Shown: positions 24,779-33,931 of the stretch, piece by piece
Numbering within the stretch: position 1 is the first letter of the stretch
How the letters are laid out: each line of letters begins with the position of its first letter
Assembly: GCF_014650115.1 (NCBI RefSeq)
Contig: NZ_BMUI01000018.1
Location: 124,001 to 188,000, forward strand
Direction: 5' to 3'
Origin: Streptomyces olivaceoviridis
GTDB taxonomy: Bacteria; Actinomycetota; Actinomycetes; Streptomycetales; Streptomycetaceae
DNA length: 64,000 bases
Position numbers and translations under genes: made by a program
Notes under the pieces: model-generated
Database searches by the model: none
What the model saw: the letters and a program-made list of their open reading frames with translations, nothing else
Told to the model about the DNA's origin: nothing

Positions 24779-27700
24779 ATGCCCGCCCGTATCACCGACC
24801 CCGAGCAGCTCAAGGAGCTCCTCGGCATCCCGTTCACCCCGGAGCAGACGGCCTGCATCATCGCGCCGCCCGCCCCGCAGGTGATCGTGGCCGGTGCCGG
24901 GTCGGGCAAGACCACCGTGATGGCGGCCCGCGTGGTCTGGCTGGTCGGCACCGGGCAGGTGGCTCCCGAACAGGTCCTCGGCCTGACCTTCACCAACAAG
25001 GCCGCCGGTGAGCTGGCCGAACGCGTCCGCAAGGCCCTGATCAAGGCCGGCGTCACCGACCCCGACGTCATCGACCCCGACAACCCCCCGGGCGAGCCGG
25101 TCATCTCGACGTACCACTCCTTCGCCGGCCGCCTGCTCACCGACCACGGTCTGCGGCTCGGCCTGGAGCCCAGCTCGCGCCTCCTGGCCGACGCCACCCG
25201 CTACCAGCTCGCCGCGCGCGTGCTGCGCGAGGCCCCGGGCCCGTACCCGGCACTGACCCGCTCGTTCGCCGATCTCGTCAGCGACCTGCTCGCGCTCGAC
25301 TCCGAACTCGCCGAACACCTCGTCGACCCCGAGGAACTGCGCGCCTGGGACACGGGCCTGCTGCGCACCCTGGAAGGGGCCAAGCTCACCAACGCCGACC
25401 TGCGCAAGGTCCCCGAGACCGCCGCGGCCCGCCGGGAACTCGCCGAGCTCGTCCAGCGCTACCGGGCCGCCAAGCGCGCGCGGGACCTGCTCGACTTCGG
25501 CGACCAGATCGCCCTGTCGGCCCGCCTCGCCCGCATCCCCGAGGTGGGCCGCCTGCTGCGCGAGGAGTTCCGCGTGGTGCTCCTGGACGAGTACCAGGAC
25601 ACCTCCGTGGCCCAGCGCGTCCTGCTCGCCGGCCTCTTCGGCGGCGGCACCGGTCACCCGGTGACCGCCGTCGGCGACCCCTGCCAGGCCATCTACGGCT
25701 GGCGCGGCGCCTCCGTCGCCAACCTGGACGACTTCCCCGACCACTTCGCCCACGCCGACGGCAGGCCCGCCACCCGGCAGGCGCTCAGCGAGAACCGCCG
25801 CAGCGGCGGGCGCCTGCTCGACCTCGCCAACGGCCTCGCCGCCCCCCTGCGCGCTCTGCACGCGGGCGTGGAGGCCCTCCGTCCGGCCCCGGGCGCCGAG
25901 TACGACGGCACGGTCCGCTGCGCCCTGCTGCCCACCCACGCCGAGGAGATCGACTGGATCGCCGACTCCCTCGCCCACCTCGTGCGCACCGGCACCCCGC
26001 CCGGCGAGATCGCCGTACTGTGCCGGACCGCGACCGACTTCGCCGAGATCCAGGGGGCCCTCGTCGCCCGCGACGTCCCCGTCGAGGTCGTCGGCCTCTC
26101 CGGGCTGCTCCACCTGCCCGAGATCGCCGACCTCGTCGCCGTCTGCGAGGTCCTCCAGGACCCCGGAGCCAACGCCGCCCTGGTGCGCCTGCTGACCGGA
26201 CCGCGCTGGCGCATCGGCCCCCGCGACCTCGCCCTGCTGGGCCGCCGCGCCCGGCTGCTGGTCGCCCACGCGCGCGTGGACGGCACCGACGACCCGGACC
26301 GCCGGCTCGCCCAGGCCGTGGAGGGCGTCGACCCGTTCGAGGTGATCTCGCTCGCGGACGCCCTGGACACCTTCCTGGAAGCGCCCATGGCGGAGGGTGA
26401 CGACGACGGGCTGCCGTTCTCCCCGGACGCGCGCGTGCGCTTCGCCCGGCTCGCCGCCGAGCTGCGCGATCTGCGCCGCTCGCTGTCCGATCCGCTGATG
26501 GACGTCCTGCACCGCGTCCTCGCCGTCACCGGCCTGGAGGTGGAGCTGTCGGCGTCCCCGCACGCGCTCGCCGCCCGCCGCCGCGAGACCCTGTCCAACT
26601 TCCTGGACGTCGCCGCCTCCTTCGCCGCGAGCGACAGCGAGGCCACCCTGCTGGCCTTCCTCGGGTTCCTGCGCACCGCCGCCCAGTACGAGAAGGGCCT
26701 CGACAACGCCCTGCCCGGCGGCGAGAACACCGTCAAGGTGCTCACCGCGCACAAGTCCAAGGGCCTGGAGTGGGACGTCGTGGCCGTCCCCGGACTCGTG
26801 ACCGGCACGTTCCCCAGCGCCCAGGGCCGCGAGAAGTGGACCGCGCAGGCCAAGGTGCTGCCGCACGCCCTGCGCGGTGACACCGACACCCTGCCCGACG
26901 TGCACTCCTGGGACTCGCGCGGCATGAAGGCCTTCCACGAGGCCATGAAGGAGCACCAGCACACCGAGGAGCTCCGCCTCGGCTACGTCACCTTCACCCG
27001 GCCGCGCTCACTCCTGCTCGGCTCCGGCCACTGGTGGGGGCCCAGCCAGAAGAAGCCGCGCGGTCCGTCGGACTTCCTCACGGCCCTGTACGACCACTGC
27101 GCCGCCGGGTACGGCGAGATCGAGGTGTGGGCGGACCCGCCCGCCGAGGACGAGGAGAACCCGGCCCTGCACGCGGCCACCGCCGACCAGGTGTGGCCGC
27201 TCCCGCTGGACGACGCCGCCCTGGCCCGCCGCCGCGCCGCCGCGGAGACCGTCTTCGCCCATCTGGACGCCCTCGCCGCCGGGCCTGCCGACGGGCGCCG
27301 GACGGCCCTGCACGACCCCGCCGGCGCGGAGGACCCGGACTGGCCCGCCCCACCGGACGACGAGCCGTACGGTGACGACCCGTACGACGAGGAGCCGTAC
27401 GACGAGGAGCCGTACGCGGACCTGCCCCATGAAGAGGATCTTCCGCACGACGATCCGTTCGGCGGCGATCCCACGCACGCCGAGCCCCTCGACGACGACC
27501 CGTTCGACCAGGACGCCTGGAACGCCGAACGGCCCACGGTCCCGCACCAGGCGCCCGCCCCGCAGGACGGTCCCCGTGCCGCCGGACCGCGGCACGCCGC
27601 CGCCCTCACCCCGGAGGAAGCCCGCACCATCGCCTCCTGGGACCGTGACCTGGACGCGCTCACCGGAGAGCTGCTGCGCGCCCGGCAGACCGTCACCGAG

Positions 27701-28315
27701 GTCCCCCTGCCCACCACGCTCACCGCCACCCAGCTGTTGCGGCTCGCCGAGGACCCGGACGGGCTCGCGCAGGAACTCGCGCGCCCCATGCCGCGCCCCC
27801 CGCAACCGGCCGCACGCCGGGGCACTCGCTTCCACGCCTGGGTGGAAACCCGCTTCGAGGAGCTGACCCTGCCCCTGCTGGAACCGGACGAGCTGCCCGG
27901 CGGCGACGCCGAGATCGCCGACGAACGCGACCTGGAAGCCCTGAAAGACGCCTTCGAACGCACCGAGTACGCCCGGCGCACCCCGTACCGGGTCGAGGCC
28001 CCCTTCCAGCTCACCCTCGCCGGCCGTGTCGTCCGGGGCCGCATCGACGCCGTCTACCGGCACGGCGACGGCGACGGGGCGACGTACGAGATCGTCGACT
28101 GGAAGACCGGCCGCACCGGCACCGCCGACCCGCTCCAGCTCGCCGTGTACCGGCTGGCCTGGGCCGAGCAGCAGGGCATACCGCCCGAGTCCGTCACCGC
28201 CACGTTCCTGTACGTACGCAGCGGCGAGGTCGTACGCCCCGAGGACCTGCCGGACCGGGCCGCGCTGGAGCGGCTGCTCACGGGTGAGACGGAGGGCACA
28301 CCGGAGGCAAGCTGA
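24779..28315 (+). CDS. adnB: AdnB-type helicase-nuclease (UvrD-like motor + RecB nuclease)
   Basis: 1178 residues from ATG 24779. No ribosome site is present; TAGCCT (24765-24770) lies 8 nt upstream, so the mRNA is probably leaderless. Motifs: Walker A GAGSGKTT near residue 38-46, DEYQDTS near 270, VLTAHKSKGLEWD, and the RecB-type nuclease motif VDWKTGR near 1107. Unlike its partner it shows no C-terminal Cys cluster. An acidic Asp/Glu/Pro/Tyr-rich stretch (about 858-920, with PYDEEPYDEEPYADLP) separates motor and nuclease. It should pair with the upstream gene as AdnAB for end resection. The 113-nt gap and its own -10 box suggest it can also be transcribed alone. Confidence 0.9.
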   Translation: MPARITDPEQLKELLGIPFTPEQTACIIAPPAPQVIVAGAGSGKTTVMAARVVWLVGTGQVAPEQVLGLTFTNKAAGELAERVRKALIKAGVTDPDVIDPDNPPGEPVISTYHSFAGRLLTDHGLRLGLEPSSRLLADATRYQLAARVLREAPGPYPALTRSFADLVSDLLALDSELAEHLVDPEELRAWDTGLLRTLEGAKLTNADLRKVPETAAARRELAELVQRYRAAKRARDLLDFGDQIALSARLARIPEVGRLLREEFRVVLLDEYQDTSVAQRVLLAGLFGGGTGHPVTAVGDPCQAIYGWRGASVANLDDFPDHFAHADGRPATRQALSENRRSGGRLLDLANGLAAPLRALHAGVEALRPAPGAEYDGTVRCALLPTHAEEIDWIADSLAHLVRTGTPPGEIAVLCRTATDFAEIQGALVARDVPVEVVGLSGLLHLPEIADLVAVCEVLQDPGANAALVRLLTGPRWRIGPRDLALLGRRARLLVAHARVDGTDDPDRRLAQAVEGVDPFEVISLADALDTFLEAPMAEGDDDGLPFSPDARVRFARLAAELRDLRRSLSDPLMDVLHRVLAVTGLEVELSASPHALAARRRETLSNFLDVAASFAASDSEATLLAFLGFLRTAAQYEKGLDNALPGGENTVKVLTAHKSKGLEWDVVAVPGLVTGTFPSAQGREKWTAQAKVLPHALRGDTDTLPDVHSWDSRGMKAFHEAMKEHQHTEELRLGYVTFTRPRSLLLGSGHWWGPSQKKPRGPSDFLTALYDHCAAGYGEIEVWADPPAEDEENPALHAATADQVWPLPLDDAALARRRAAAETVFAHLDALAAGPADGRRTALHDPAGAEDPDWPAPPDDEPYGDDPYDEEPYDEEPYADLPHEEDLPHDDPFGGDPTHAEPLDDDPFDQDAWNAERPTVPHQAPAPQDGPRAAGPRHAAALTPEEARTIASWDRDLDALTGELLRARQTVTEVPLPTTLTATQLLRLAEDPDGLAQELARPMPRPPQPAARRGTRFHAWVETRFEELTLPLLEPDELPGGDAEIADERDLEALKDAFERTEYARRTPYRVEAPFQLTLAGRVVRGRIDAVYRHGDGDGATYEIVDWKTGRTGTADPLQLAVYRLAWAEQQGIPPESVTATFLYVRSGEVVRPEDLPDRAALERLLTGETEGTPEAS

Positions 28316-28368
28316 GTGTGACGAACCGCCCGCCGAGGATGCCGGCGCGGGCCTATAGGCTCGGGAGC

Positions 28369-29772
28369 ATGAGCCAGACCCCGGACAGCGCTGTCCGCAC
28401 GTACATCGAGCAGCACCGCGCCGCCTTCCTCGACGACCTCGCCGCATGGCTGCGCATCCCCTCCGTGTCGGCCCAGCCCGACCACGCTCCCGACGTACGG
28501 CACAGCGCGGACTGGCTCGCCGCGAAGCTGTTCGAGACCGGCTTCCCGACCGCCGAGGTCTGGCAGACCCCCGGTGCCCCCGCCGTCTTCGCCGAGTGGC
28601 CGTCCGGCGATCCCGAGGCACCCACGATCCTGGTCTACGGTCACCACGACGTACAGCCCGCCGCCCGCGAGGACGGCTGGGACAGCGACCCCTTCGAGCC
28701 GGTCGTCCGCGAGAACCGCCTCCACGCGCGCGGGGCGGCCGACGACAAGGGCCAGGTGTTCTTCCACACACTCGGTGTCCGCGCCCACCTCGCCGCGACC
28801 GGCCGCACCGCGCCCGCCGTCAACCTCAAGCTGCTGATCGAGGGCGAGGAGGAGTCCGGCTCCCCGCACTTCCGGGCCCTGGTGGAACAGCGCGCCGGGC
28901 GCCTCGCCGCCGACGCCGTGATCGTCTCCGACACCGGCATGTGGTCCGAGGACACCCCGACCGTGTGCACCGGCATGCGCGGTCTCGCCGAGTGCGAGAT
29001 CCGGCTGTACGGCCCGGACCAGGACATCCACTCCGGCTCCTTCGGCGGCGCCGTGCCCAACCCGGCCACCGCCGCAGCCCGCCTGGTCGCCGCCCTCCAC
29101 GACGAGCACGCGCACGTGGCGATCCCCGGCTTCTACGACGGCATCGTCGAGCTCACCGACCGCGAGCGCGAACTCTTCGCCGAGCTGCCCTTCGACGAGG
29201 AGCGCTGGCTGCGCACCGCCAAGTCCTCCGCCCTCCACGGCGAGGCCGGTTACTCGACCCTGGAGCGCATCTGGGCCCGCCCCACCGCCGAGGTCAACGG
29301 CATGGGCGGCGGCTACCAGGGCCCCGGCAGCAAGACGATCATCCCCGCCACGGCCATGGTGAAGCTGTCCTTCCGGCTGGTCGCCGGCCAGGACCCCGAC
29401 CACATCGAGAAGGCCGTCCGCGCCTGGGCCGCCGAGCAGGTGCCCGCCGGGATCCGGTACGAGATCGACTTCGGCTCGGCCACGCGCCCGTGCCTGACCC
29501 CGCTCGACCACCCCGCGCTCCAGTCCGTGGCCCGCGCCATGGGCCGCGCCTTCCAGGAGCCGGTCCGCTTCACCCGGGAGGGAGGCTCCGGACCCGCCGC
29601 CGACCTCCAGGAAGTCCTCGGCGTCCCCGTGCTCTTCCTGGGCATCTCCGTCCCGTCCGACGGCTGGCACGCACCCAACGAGAAGGTCGAGCTGGACCTC
29701 CTCCTCAAGGGCGTCGAGACCAGCGCCTACCTGTGGGGTGACCTGGCCCGGAACTGGCGTACCGCATCCTGA
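28369..29772 (+). CDS. M20-family dipeptidase/metallopeptidase
   Basis: 467 residues from ATG 28369. GGGAG lies 1 nt upstream, too close to be an ideal ribosome site, while TAGGCT (28356-28361) is 7 nt upstream, again fitting a leaderless transcript. The M20 metal site is complete: YGHHDVQP (first His and Asp), GAADDKGQ (bridging Asp), EGEEESGS (catalytic Glu and metal Glu), and a late His in DGWHAPNE. A dimerisation domain lies in the middle (about 195-310). Members cleave dipeptides or N-acylated amino acids in the cytoplasm with two zinc ions. It begins 54 nt after adnB, but no functional link to repair is evident. Confidence 0.9.
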   Translation: MSQTPDSAVRTYIEQHRAAFLDDLAAWLRIPSVSAQPDHAPDVRHSADWLAAKLFETGFPTAEVWQTPGAPAVFAEWPSGDPEAPTILVYGHHDVQPAAREDGWDSDPFEPVVRENRLHARGAADDKGQVFFHTLGVRAHLAATGRTAPAVNLKLLIEGEEESGSPHFRALVEQRAGRLAADAVIVSDTGMWSEDTPTVCTGMRGLAECEIRLYGPDQDIHSGSFGGAVPNPATAAARLVAALHDEHAHVAIPGFYDGIVELTDRERELFAELPFDEERWLRTAKSSALHGEAGYSTLERIWARPTAEVNGMGGGYQGPGSKTIIPATAMVKLSFRLVAGQDPDHIEKAVRAWAAEQVPAGIRYEIDFGSATRPCLTPLDHPALQSVARAMGRAFQEPVRFTREGGSGPAADLQEVLGVPVLFLGISVPSDGWHAPNEKVELDLLLKGVETSAYLWGDLARNWRTAS

Positions 29773-29935
29773 CCGGCCGGCGCCGTACGGCGGGACACCG
29801 TGCGCGGGGCACACTGGAGGGACCGCCCCGACCGTCCCGCCGCCCCGGCCGCACCCGGCCCGGTGCCCTCCCGCCCTACGTCCCGCCGAACCGCCCGCCG
29901 AAAGAACCGCCGCACTGGGGGAGTTGGAAGCACCC

Positions 29936-30880
29936 GTGACCATCTGGACCGACCACACAGCCGACCGACCCATCTCACTGACCGCCCCGAGCGGCATCGA
30001 CCGCGCCGCCCACCACCGGCTGGACGAGGCCTGGCTCGCGGCGGCGTGGAGCCACCCCACGACCCGCTGTTTCGTGGTCTCCGGCGGCCAGGTGCTGATC
30101 GACGAGACCCCGGACGGCCGGACCGAACTCGTCATGACGCCGTCCTTCGAGGCCCCGCTCACCGAGGCGCACCGCTACTTCCTCGGCATCGACGAGGACG
30201 GTGTCAGCTACTTCGCGCTCCAGAAGGACGCGCTGCCCGGCCGCATCGACCAGTCCGCGCGCCCGGCGGGGCTGCGGGAGGCCGGCCTGCTGCTGTCGCC
30301 GCGGGACGTCGGGCTGATGGTGCACGCGGTCGGCCTGGAGAACTGGCAGCGCACCCATCGCTTCTGCTCCCGCTGCGGCGAGCGCACGGTCATCGCGGCG
30401 GCCGGCCACATCCGCCGCTGCCCGGCCTGCGGCGCCGAGCACTACCCGCGCACCGACCCCGCCGTGATCATGGCGGTGACCGATGAGGACGACCGCATCC
30501 TGCTCGGCCGCCAGGTCCACTGGCCCGAAGGCCGCTTCTCCACGCTCGCCGGGTTCGTGGAGCCCGGCGAGTCCATCGAGCAGGCGGTGCGCCGCGAGGT
30601 GTGCGAGGAGGTCGGCGTCACCGTCGGCCCGGTCGAGTACGTCGCCAGCCAGCCCTGGCCCTTCCCGTCCAGCCTGATGCTCGGCTTCATGGCCCGCGCC
30701 ACCTCCACCGAGATCGACGTCGACGGGGACGAGATCCACGAGGCCCGCTGGTTCTCCCGCGAGGAACTGCGCGCGGCCTTCGAGGCCGGCGAGGTGCTGC
30801 CTCCCTACGGCATCTCCATCGCGGCCCGCCTGATCGAGATGTGGTACGGCAAGCCCCTGCCGACCCGCAGCTTCGTCTGA
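29936..30880 (+). CDS. nudC: NAD(+) diphosphatase (NADH pyrophosphatase)
   Basis: 314 residues from GTG 29936, with GGAAG 6-10 nt upstream; a TTG four codons earlier is possible. The NudC order is clear: an N-terminal domain, a four-Cys zinc ribbon (FCSRCGERT ... RCPACGAEH), then the Nudix box GFVEPGESIEQAVRREVCEEVGV and the NudC-specific SQPWPFPSSLM, which distinguishes NAD(H) pyrophosphatases from other Nudix enzymes. It hydrolyses NADH to NMNH and AMP and may remove NAD caps from RNA. It is followed by a perfect bidirectional terminator and a convergent mycoredoxin gene, the same order as in mycobacteria. Confidence 0.95.
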   Translation: MTIWTDHTADRPISLTAPSGIDRAAHHRLDEAWLAAAWSHPTTRCFVVSGGQVLIDETPDGRTELVMTPSFEAPLTEAHRYFLGIDEDGVSYFALQKDALPGRIDQSARPAGLREAGLLLSPRDVGLMVHAVGLENWQRTHRFCSRCGERTVIAAAGHIRRCPACGAEHYPRTDPAVIMAVTDEDDRILLGRQVHWPEGRFSTLAGFVEPGESIEQAVRREVCEEVGVTVGPVEYVASQPWPFPSSLMLGFMARATSTEIDVDGDEIHEARWFSREELRAAFEAGEVLPPYGISIAARLIEMWYGKPLPTRSFV

Positions 30881-30885
30881 GACGG

Positions 30886-30932
30886 CGAACGGCGGCTCCC
30901 GAGCCGGTTCCGGACTCGGGAGCCGCCGTTCG
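30886..30932. terminator. Perfect bidirectional terminator between nudC and mycoredoxin
   Basis: CGAACGGCGGCTCCCGAG (30886-30903) pairs perfectly over 18 bp with CTCGGGAGCCGCCGTTCG (30915-30932), loop 11 nt. It separates two convergent genes by only 65 nt. Confidence 0.9.
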
Positions 30933-30945
30933 GTGCGGCTCGCGC

Positions 30946-31188
30946 TTACGCGGCGAGCTTCTGCTTGACCTGGGCCAGCGACGGGTTCGTCAGCGTGGAG
31001 CCGTCCGCGAAGAGCACGGTCGGGACGGTCTGGTTTCCACCGTTCGCCTTCTCCACGAAGGCCGCGGAGTCGGGGTCCTGCTCGATGTTGATCTCGGTGT
31101 AGGCGATGCCCTCCCGGTCCATCTGGCTCTTCAGCCGCCGGCAGTAGCCGCACCAAGTCGTGCTGTACATCGTCACAGTGCCCTGCAT
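30946..31188 (-). CDS. Mycoredoxin / glutaredoxin-like thiol oxidoreductase
   Basis: 80 residues, ATG 31188-31186. The glutaredoxin fold begins GTVTMYSTTWCGYC, with redox pair CGYC (C13, C16), cis-Pro in TVPTVLF, and GGNQTVP. Actinobacteria lack glutathione; proteins of this type (Mrx1) reduce mycothiol-mixed disulfides. A SigR-type promoter lies 48-73 nt upstream of the start codon, so induction by thiol oxidation is expected. GAGGAG upstream on the minus strand can serve as ribosome site. It sits between nudC and uvrD2, the order known for Rv3198A. Confidence 0.93.
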   Translation of the reverse strand: MQGTVTMYSTTWCGYCRRLKSQMDREGIAYTEINIEQDPDSAAFVEKANGGNQTVPTVLFADGSTLTNPSLAQVKQKLAA

Positions 31189-31235
31189 GTCTCTCGCGCT
31201 CCTCAGGCAGCTCGGAAAATGTCGTCCAGGAAGAG

Positions 31236-31261
31236 AACGTAAGCGACCGGCCCGCCATTCC
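31236..31261 (-). promoter_or_regulatory. SigR-type promoter of the mycoredoxin gene
   Basis: Read on the minus strand: GGAAT (31261-31257, GGGAAT when extended), exactly 18 nt, then GTT (31238-31236). This matches the SigR consensus and points at the mycoredoxin gene. Its -35 element falls inside the first unit of a 22-bp repeat array. Confidence 0.78.
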
Positions 31262-31440
31262 CGCGCGACCGGCCCGCCATTCCCGCGCGACGGGCCCGCT
31301 GGTCAACGGCGCCGGGCCCGCCAGCCAAGGGCGCCAGGGCCGCCAGCCCCGGACGGCCGGTCCGCGCCATTCCCGGACGGCCGGTCCACCATTCCGGCCG
31401 ACCGGTGCGCCATTCCGGGCGATCGGCCCGCCGGTCCCGG
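31245..31440. repeat. Degenerate 22-bp tandem repeat array between mycoredoxin and uvrD2
   Basis: Two exact 22-bp units (31245-31266, 31267-31288; GACCGGCCCGCCATTCCCGCGC) are followed by decayed copies to about 31440, several keeping CCATTCC (near 31366, 31389, 31411). The array fills most of the 354-bp gap between the divergent genes. The rest of the gap (31441-31542) holds TGTGGACAA (31495-31503, a DnaA-box match on the minus strand) and the uvrD2 -10 box. Confidence 0.8.
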
Positions 31441-31542
31441 CATGCGCTCCCGCCTGTGACGCCTGCCGCATTAGTACGACTGCGAGCCCCGGCCTGTGGA
31501 CAACCGGCACAGCCGTCCCGGGCGACCTGGCAGCATGGCGGT

Positions 31543-33765
31543 GTGACAGCAGCAACGCATTCCACCCTTTTCCCGCAGGGCACCGGTGGCTCCCCCTACA
31601 CGGCTCCGCCGAGCGGGGCCGACGCGGTGCTCGAAGGGCTCGACCCCGAGCAGCGCGAGGTGGCCACCTCCCTGCACGGTCCGGTGTGCGTGCTGGCCGG
31701 AGCGGGCACCGGCAAGACCCGGGCGATCACCCACCGCATCGCCTACGGGGTGCGCGCCGGCATCCTCCAGCCGTCCAGCGTGCTCGCCGTCACCTTCACC
31801 AACCGCGCCGCCGGAGAGATGCGCGGCCGGCTGCGCCAGCTCGGCGCCCAAGGTGTCCAGGCCCGCACCTTCCACTCCGCCGCCCTGCGCCAGCTCCAGT
31901 ACTTCTGGCCCAAGGCGATCGGGGGGTCCATCCCCCGGCTCGTCGACCGCAAGATCCAGCTCGTCGCCGACGCGGCCGCCGCCCTCGGCACCCGGCTCGA
32001 CCGCAACGAGCTGCGGGACGTGACCGCGGAGATCGAATGGTCCAAGGTCACCCAGACCGTTCCCGGCGACTACCCGTACGCGGCTGCGAAGGCCGGCCGG
32101 GAGGCCCCCCGCGACCCGGCCGAGATCGCCCACCTCTACGCCGCCTACGAGGACCTCAAGCGCGACCGCGCGGTCATCGACTTCGAGGACGTCCTGCTGC
32201 TCACCGTCGCCATCCTCCAGGACCGGCACGACATCGCCGACCAGGTCCGCGCCCAGTACCAGCACTTCGTCGTGGACGAATACCAGGACGTCAGCCCCCT
32301 CCAGCAGCGGCTGCTGGACCTGTGGCTCGGCGACCGCGACAACCTGTGCGTCGTCGGGGACGCCAGCCAGACCATCTACTCGTTCACGGGAGCAACACCC
32401 GACCACCTGCTCGACTTCCGCGCCCGCCACCCCGGCGCCACCGTCGTCAAACTGGTCCGCGACTACCGCTCCAGCCCCCAGATCGTCCACCTCGCCAACG
32501 GCCTGCTCGCCCAGGCCCGGGGCCGCGCCGCCGGCCACCGGCTGGAACTCGTCTCCCAGCGCCCCTCGGGGCCCGAGCCCGTCCACACCGAGTACACCGA
32601 CGAGCCCGCCGAGGCCGAGGGCGCCGCCCGCCGCATCCGCGAACTGATCGACGCGGGCGTCCCGGCCGCCGAGATCGCCGTCCTGTTCCGCACCAATTCC
32701 CAGTCCGAGACCTACGAGCAGGCGCTCGCCGACGCCGGGGTGCCCTACCAGCTCCGCGGCGCCGAGCGCTTCTTCGACCGGCCCGAGGTCCGCAAGGCCG
32801 GCATCGCCCTGCGCGGCGCGGCCCGCTTCGGCGGCAACGACTCCCTCCTCGACGACGTCGTGGACCTGCCCTCCCAGGTGCGGGCCGTCCTCTCCGGCGA
32901 GGGCTGGACCAGCGAACCCCCGGCCGGCTCCGGCGCCGTCAGGGAGCGCTGGGAATCCCTGGCCGCCCTGGTCAACCTCGCCCACGACCTCGCCGCGGCC
33001 AGACCCGGAGTCACCCTCGGCGACTTCGTGGCCGAACTGGACGAACGGGCGAACGCCCAGCACGCCCCCACCGTCCAGGGCGTCACGCTGGCCTCCCTGC
33101 ACGCCGCCAAGGGCCTGGAGTGGGACGTCGTCTTCCTGGTCGGCATCGCCGAGGGCATGCTGCCCATCACCTACGCCCGCACCGACGAGCAGATCGAGGA
33201 GGAACGCCGACTGCTCTACGTCGGCGTGACCCGCGCCCGGGAACGCCTCCATCTGTCCTGGGCCCTGTCCCGCTCACCCGGCGGGCGCCCCAACCGACGG
33301 CCGAGCCGCTTCCTCGACGGGCTGCGCCCCGGCACCACCCCCACCGTCGGCCGCACCGGCGCCGGCGCGGGCGCGGGCGTCGAACGCGGCACCCCGGCGA
33401 GCGCCGCCGTCACCCCCCGGCGCACCCAGCGCACCCCCGCCCGCTGCCGGGTCTGCGGTCGCACGCTCACCGACGCGGGCGAGATGAAGCTGATGCGCTG
33501 CGCGGACTGCCCCTCGGACATGGACGAAGGGCTCTACGAGCGGCTCCGGGAATGGCGGGCGGTACAGGCCGAGCGGAGCGGCCAGCCGGACTTCTGCGTC
33601 TTCACCGACCGGACGCTGATGGCCATCGCGGAGACATGCCCGGAGAGTCCCGCCGAACTCGCCCGCATCCCCGGTGTCCTCAATCGCAAGCTGCGCAGCT
33701 ACGGAGCCGACGTTCTGGCCATATGCGCAGGTCAAGAACCTGGTGGAGACGACGGCAGCGACTGA
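31543..33765 (+). CDS. uvrD2: ATP-dependent DNA helicase UvrD2
   Basis: 740 residues from GTG 31543, 6 nt after CAGCAT (31531-31536), suggesting a leaderless mRNA; the open frame runs 46 codons further upstream through repeats without a plausible start. SF1 motifs: Walker A GAGTGKT near residue 55, DEYQDVSP near 246, and LASLHAAKGLEWD. After the motor come four Cys (CRVCGRTL ... RCADCP, about 636-653), then an HRDC-type domain (about 660-735). This UvrD-HRDC arrangement with a tetra-Cys linker defines UvrD2, essential in M. tuberculosis and distinct from UvrD1. It acts in DNA unwinding with repair or replication. Confidence 0.92.
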   Translation: MTAATHSTLFPQGTGGSPYTAPPSGADAVLEGLDPEQREVATSLHGPVCVLAGAGTGKTRAITHRIAYGVRAGILQPSSVLAVTFTNRAAGEMRGRLRQLGAQGVQARTFHSAALRQLQYFWPKAIGGSIPRLVDRKIQLVADAAAALGTRLDRNELRDVTAEIEWSKVTQTVPGDYPYAAAKAGREAPRDPAEIAHLYAAYEDLKRDRAVIDFEDVLLLTVAILQDRHDIADQVRAQYQHFVVDEYQDVSPLQQRLLDLWLGDRDNLCVVGDASQTIYSFTGATPDHLLDFRARHPGATVVKLVRDYRSSPQIVHLANGLLAQARGRAAGHRLELVSQRPSGPEPVHTEYTDEPAEAEGAARRIRELIDAGVPAAEIAVLFRTNSQSETYEQALADAGVPYQLRGAERFFDRPEVRKAGIALRGAARFGGNDSLLDDVVDLPSQVRAVLSGEGWTSEPPAGSGAVRERWESLAALVNLAHDLAAARPGVTLGDFVAELDERANAQHAPTVQGVTLASLHAAKGLEWDVVFLVGIAEGMLPITYARTDEQIEEERRLLYVGVTRARERLHLSWALSRSPGGRPNRRPSRFLDGLRPGTTPTVGRTGAGAGAGVERGTPASAAVTPRRTQRTPARCRVCGRTLTDAGEMKLMRCADCPSDMDEGLYERLREWRAVQAERSGQPDFCVFTDRTLMAIAETCPESPAELARIPGVLNRKLRSYGADVLAICAGQEPGGDDGSD

Positions 33766-33776
33766 TGCCAACTCGT

Positions 33777-33818
33777 CGAAAAAATAGTTTGCGCATGCCC
33801 CGCGAATCCCCATAGGTT
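33777..33818 (+). promoter_or_regulatory. wblC promoter with AT-rich WhiB7-type site
   Basis: An A/T run GAAAAAATAGT (33777-33787) lies directly upstream of -35 TTGCGC (33789-33794); after an 18-nt spacer comes TAGGTT (33813-33818). An AT-rich tract touching the -35 is the known binding site of the WhiB7/WblC AT-hook, which activates its own promoter together with the housekeeping sigma factor. Transcription would start near 33825, giving a leader of about 600 nt before wblC. Confidence 0.65.
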
Positions 33819-33882
33819 CTAGGCACGGAAGCAGCGGCCTTCTCCAAGGCGCGGGTTCCGTGATGTACTTGCATATCCGAAC

Positions 33883-33904
33883 GGGACCGGTTCACCCCGG
33901 TCCC
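33883..33904 (+). other. Hairpin ahead of the wblC uORF
   Basis: GGGACCGG (33883-33890) pairs perfectly with CCGGTCCC (33897-33904). It ends 12 nt before the strong ribosome site of the uORF (AGAGGAGG, 33916-33923), so it could influence ribosome loading in the wblC leader. Confidence 0.5.
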
Positions 33905-33931
33905 TTGAGACGCCGAGAGGAGGCGAGTCCA

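Noticed and set aside
31245..31440. CRISPR-like array
   Set aside because: Units are contiguous and decayed with no spacers, and no cas gene is present anywhere in the window.
33860..33931. Extension of the wblC uORF to GTG 33860 / ATG 33863
   Set aside because: No ribosome site precedes these starts and the region forms a hairpin (33883-33904). GTG 33932 follows AGAGGAGG and is preferred.
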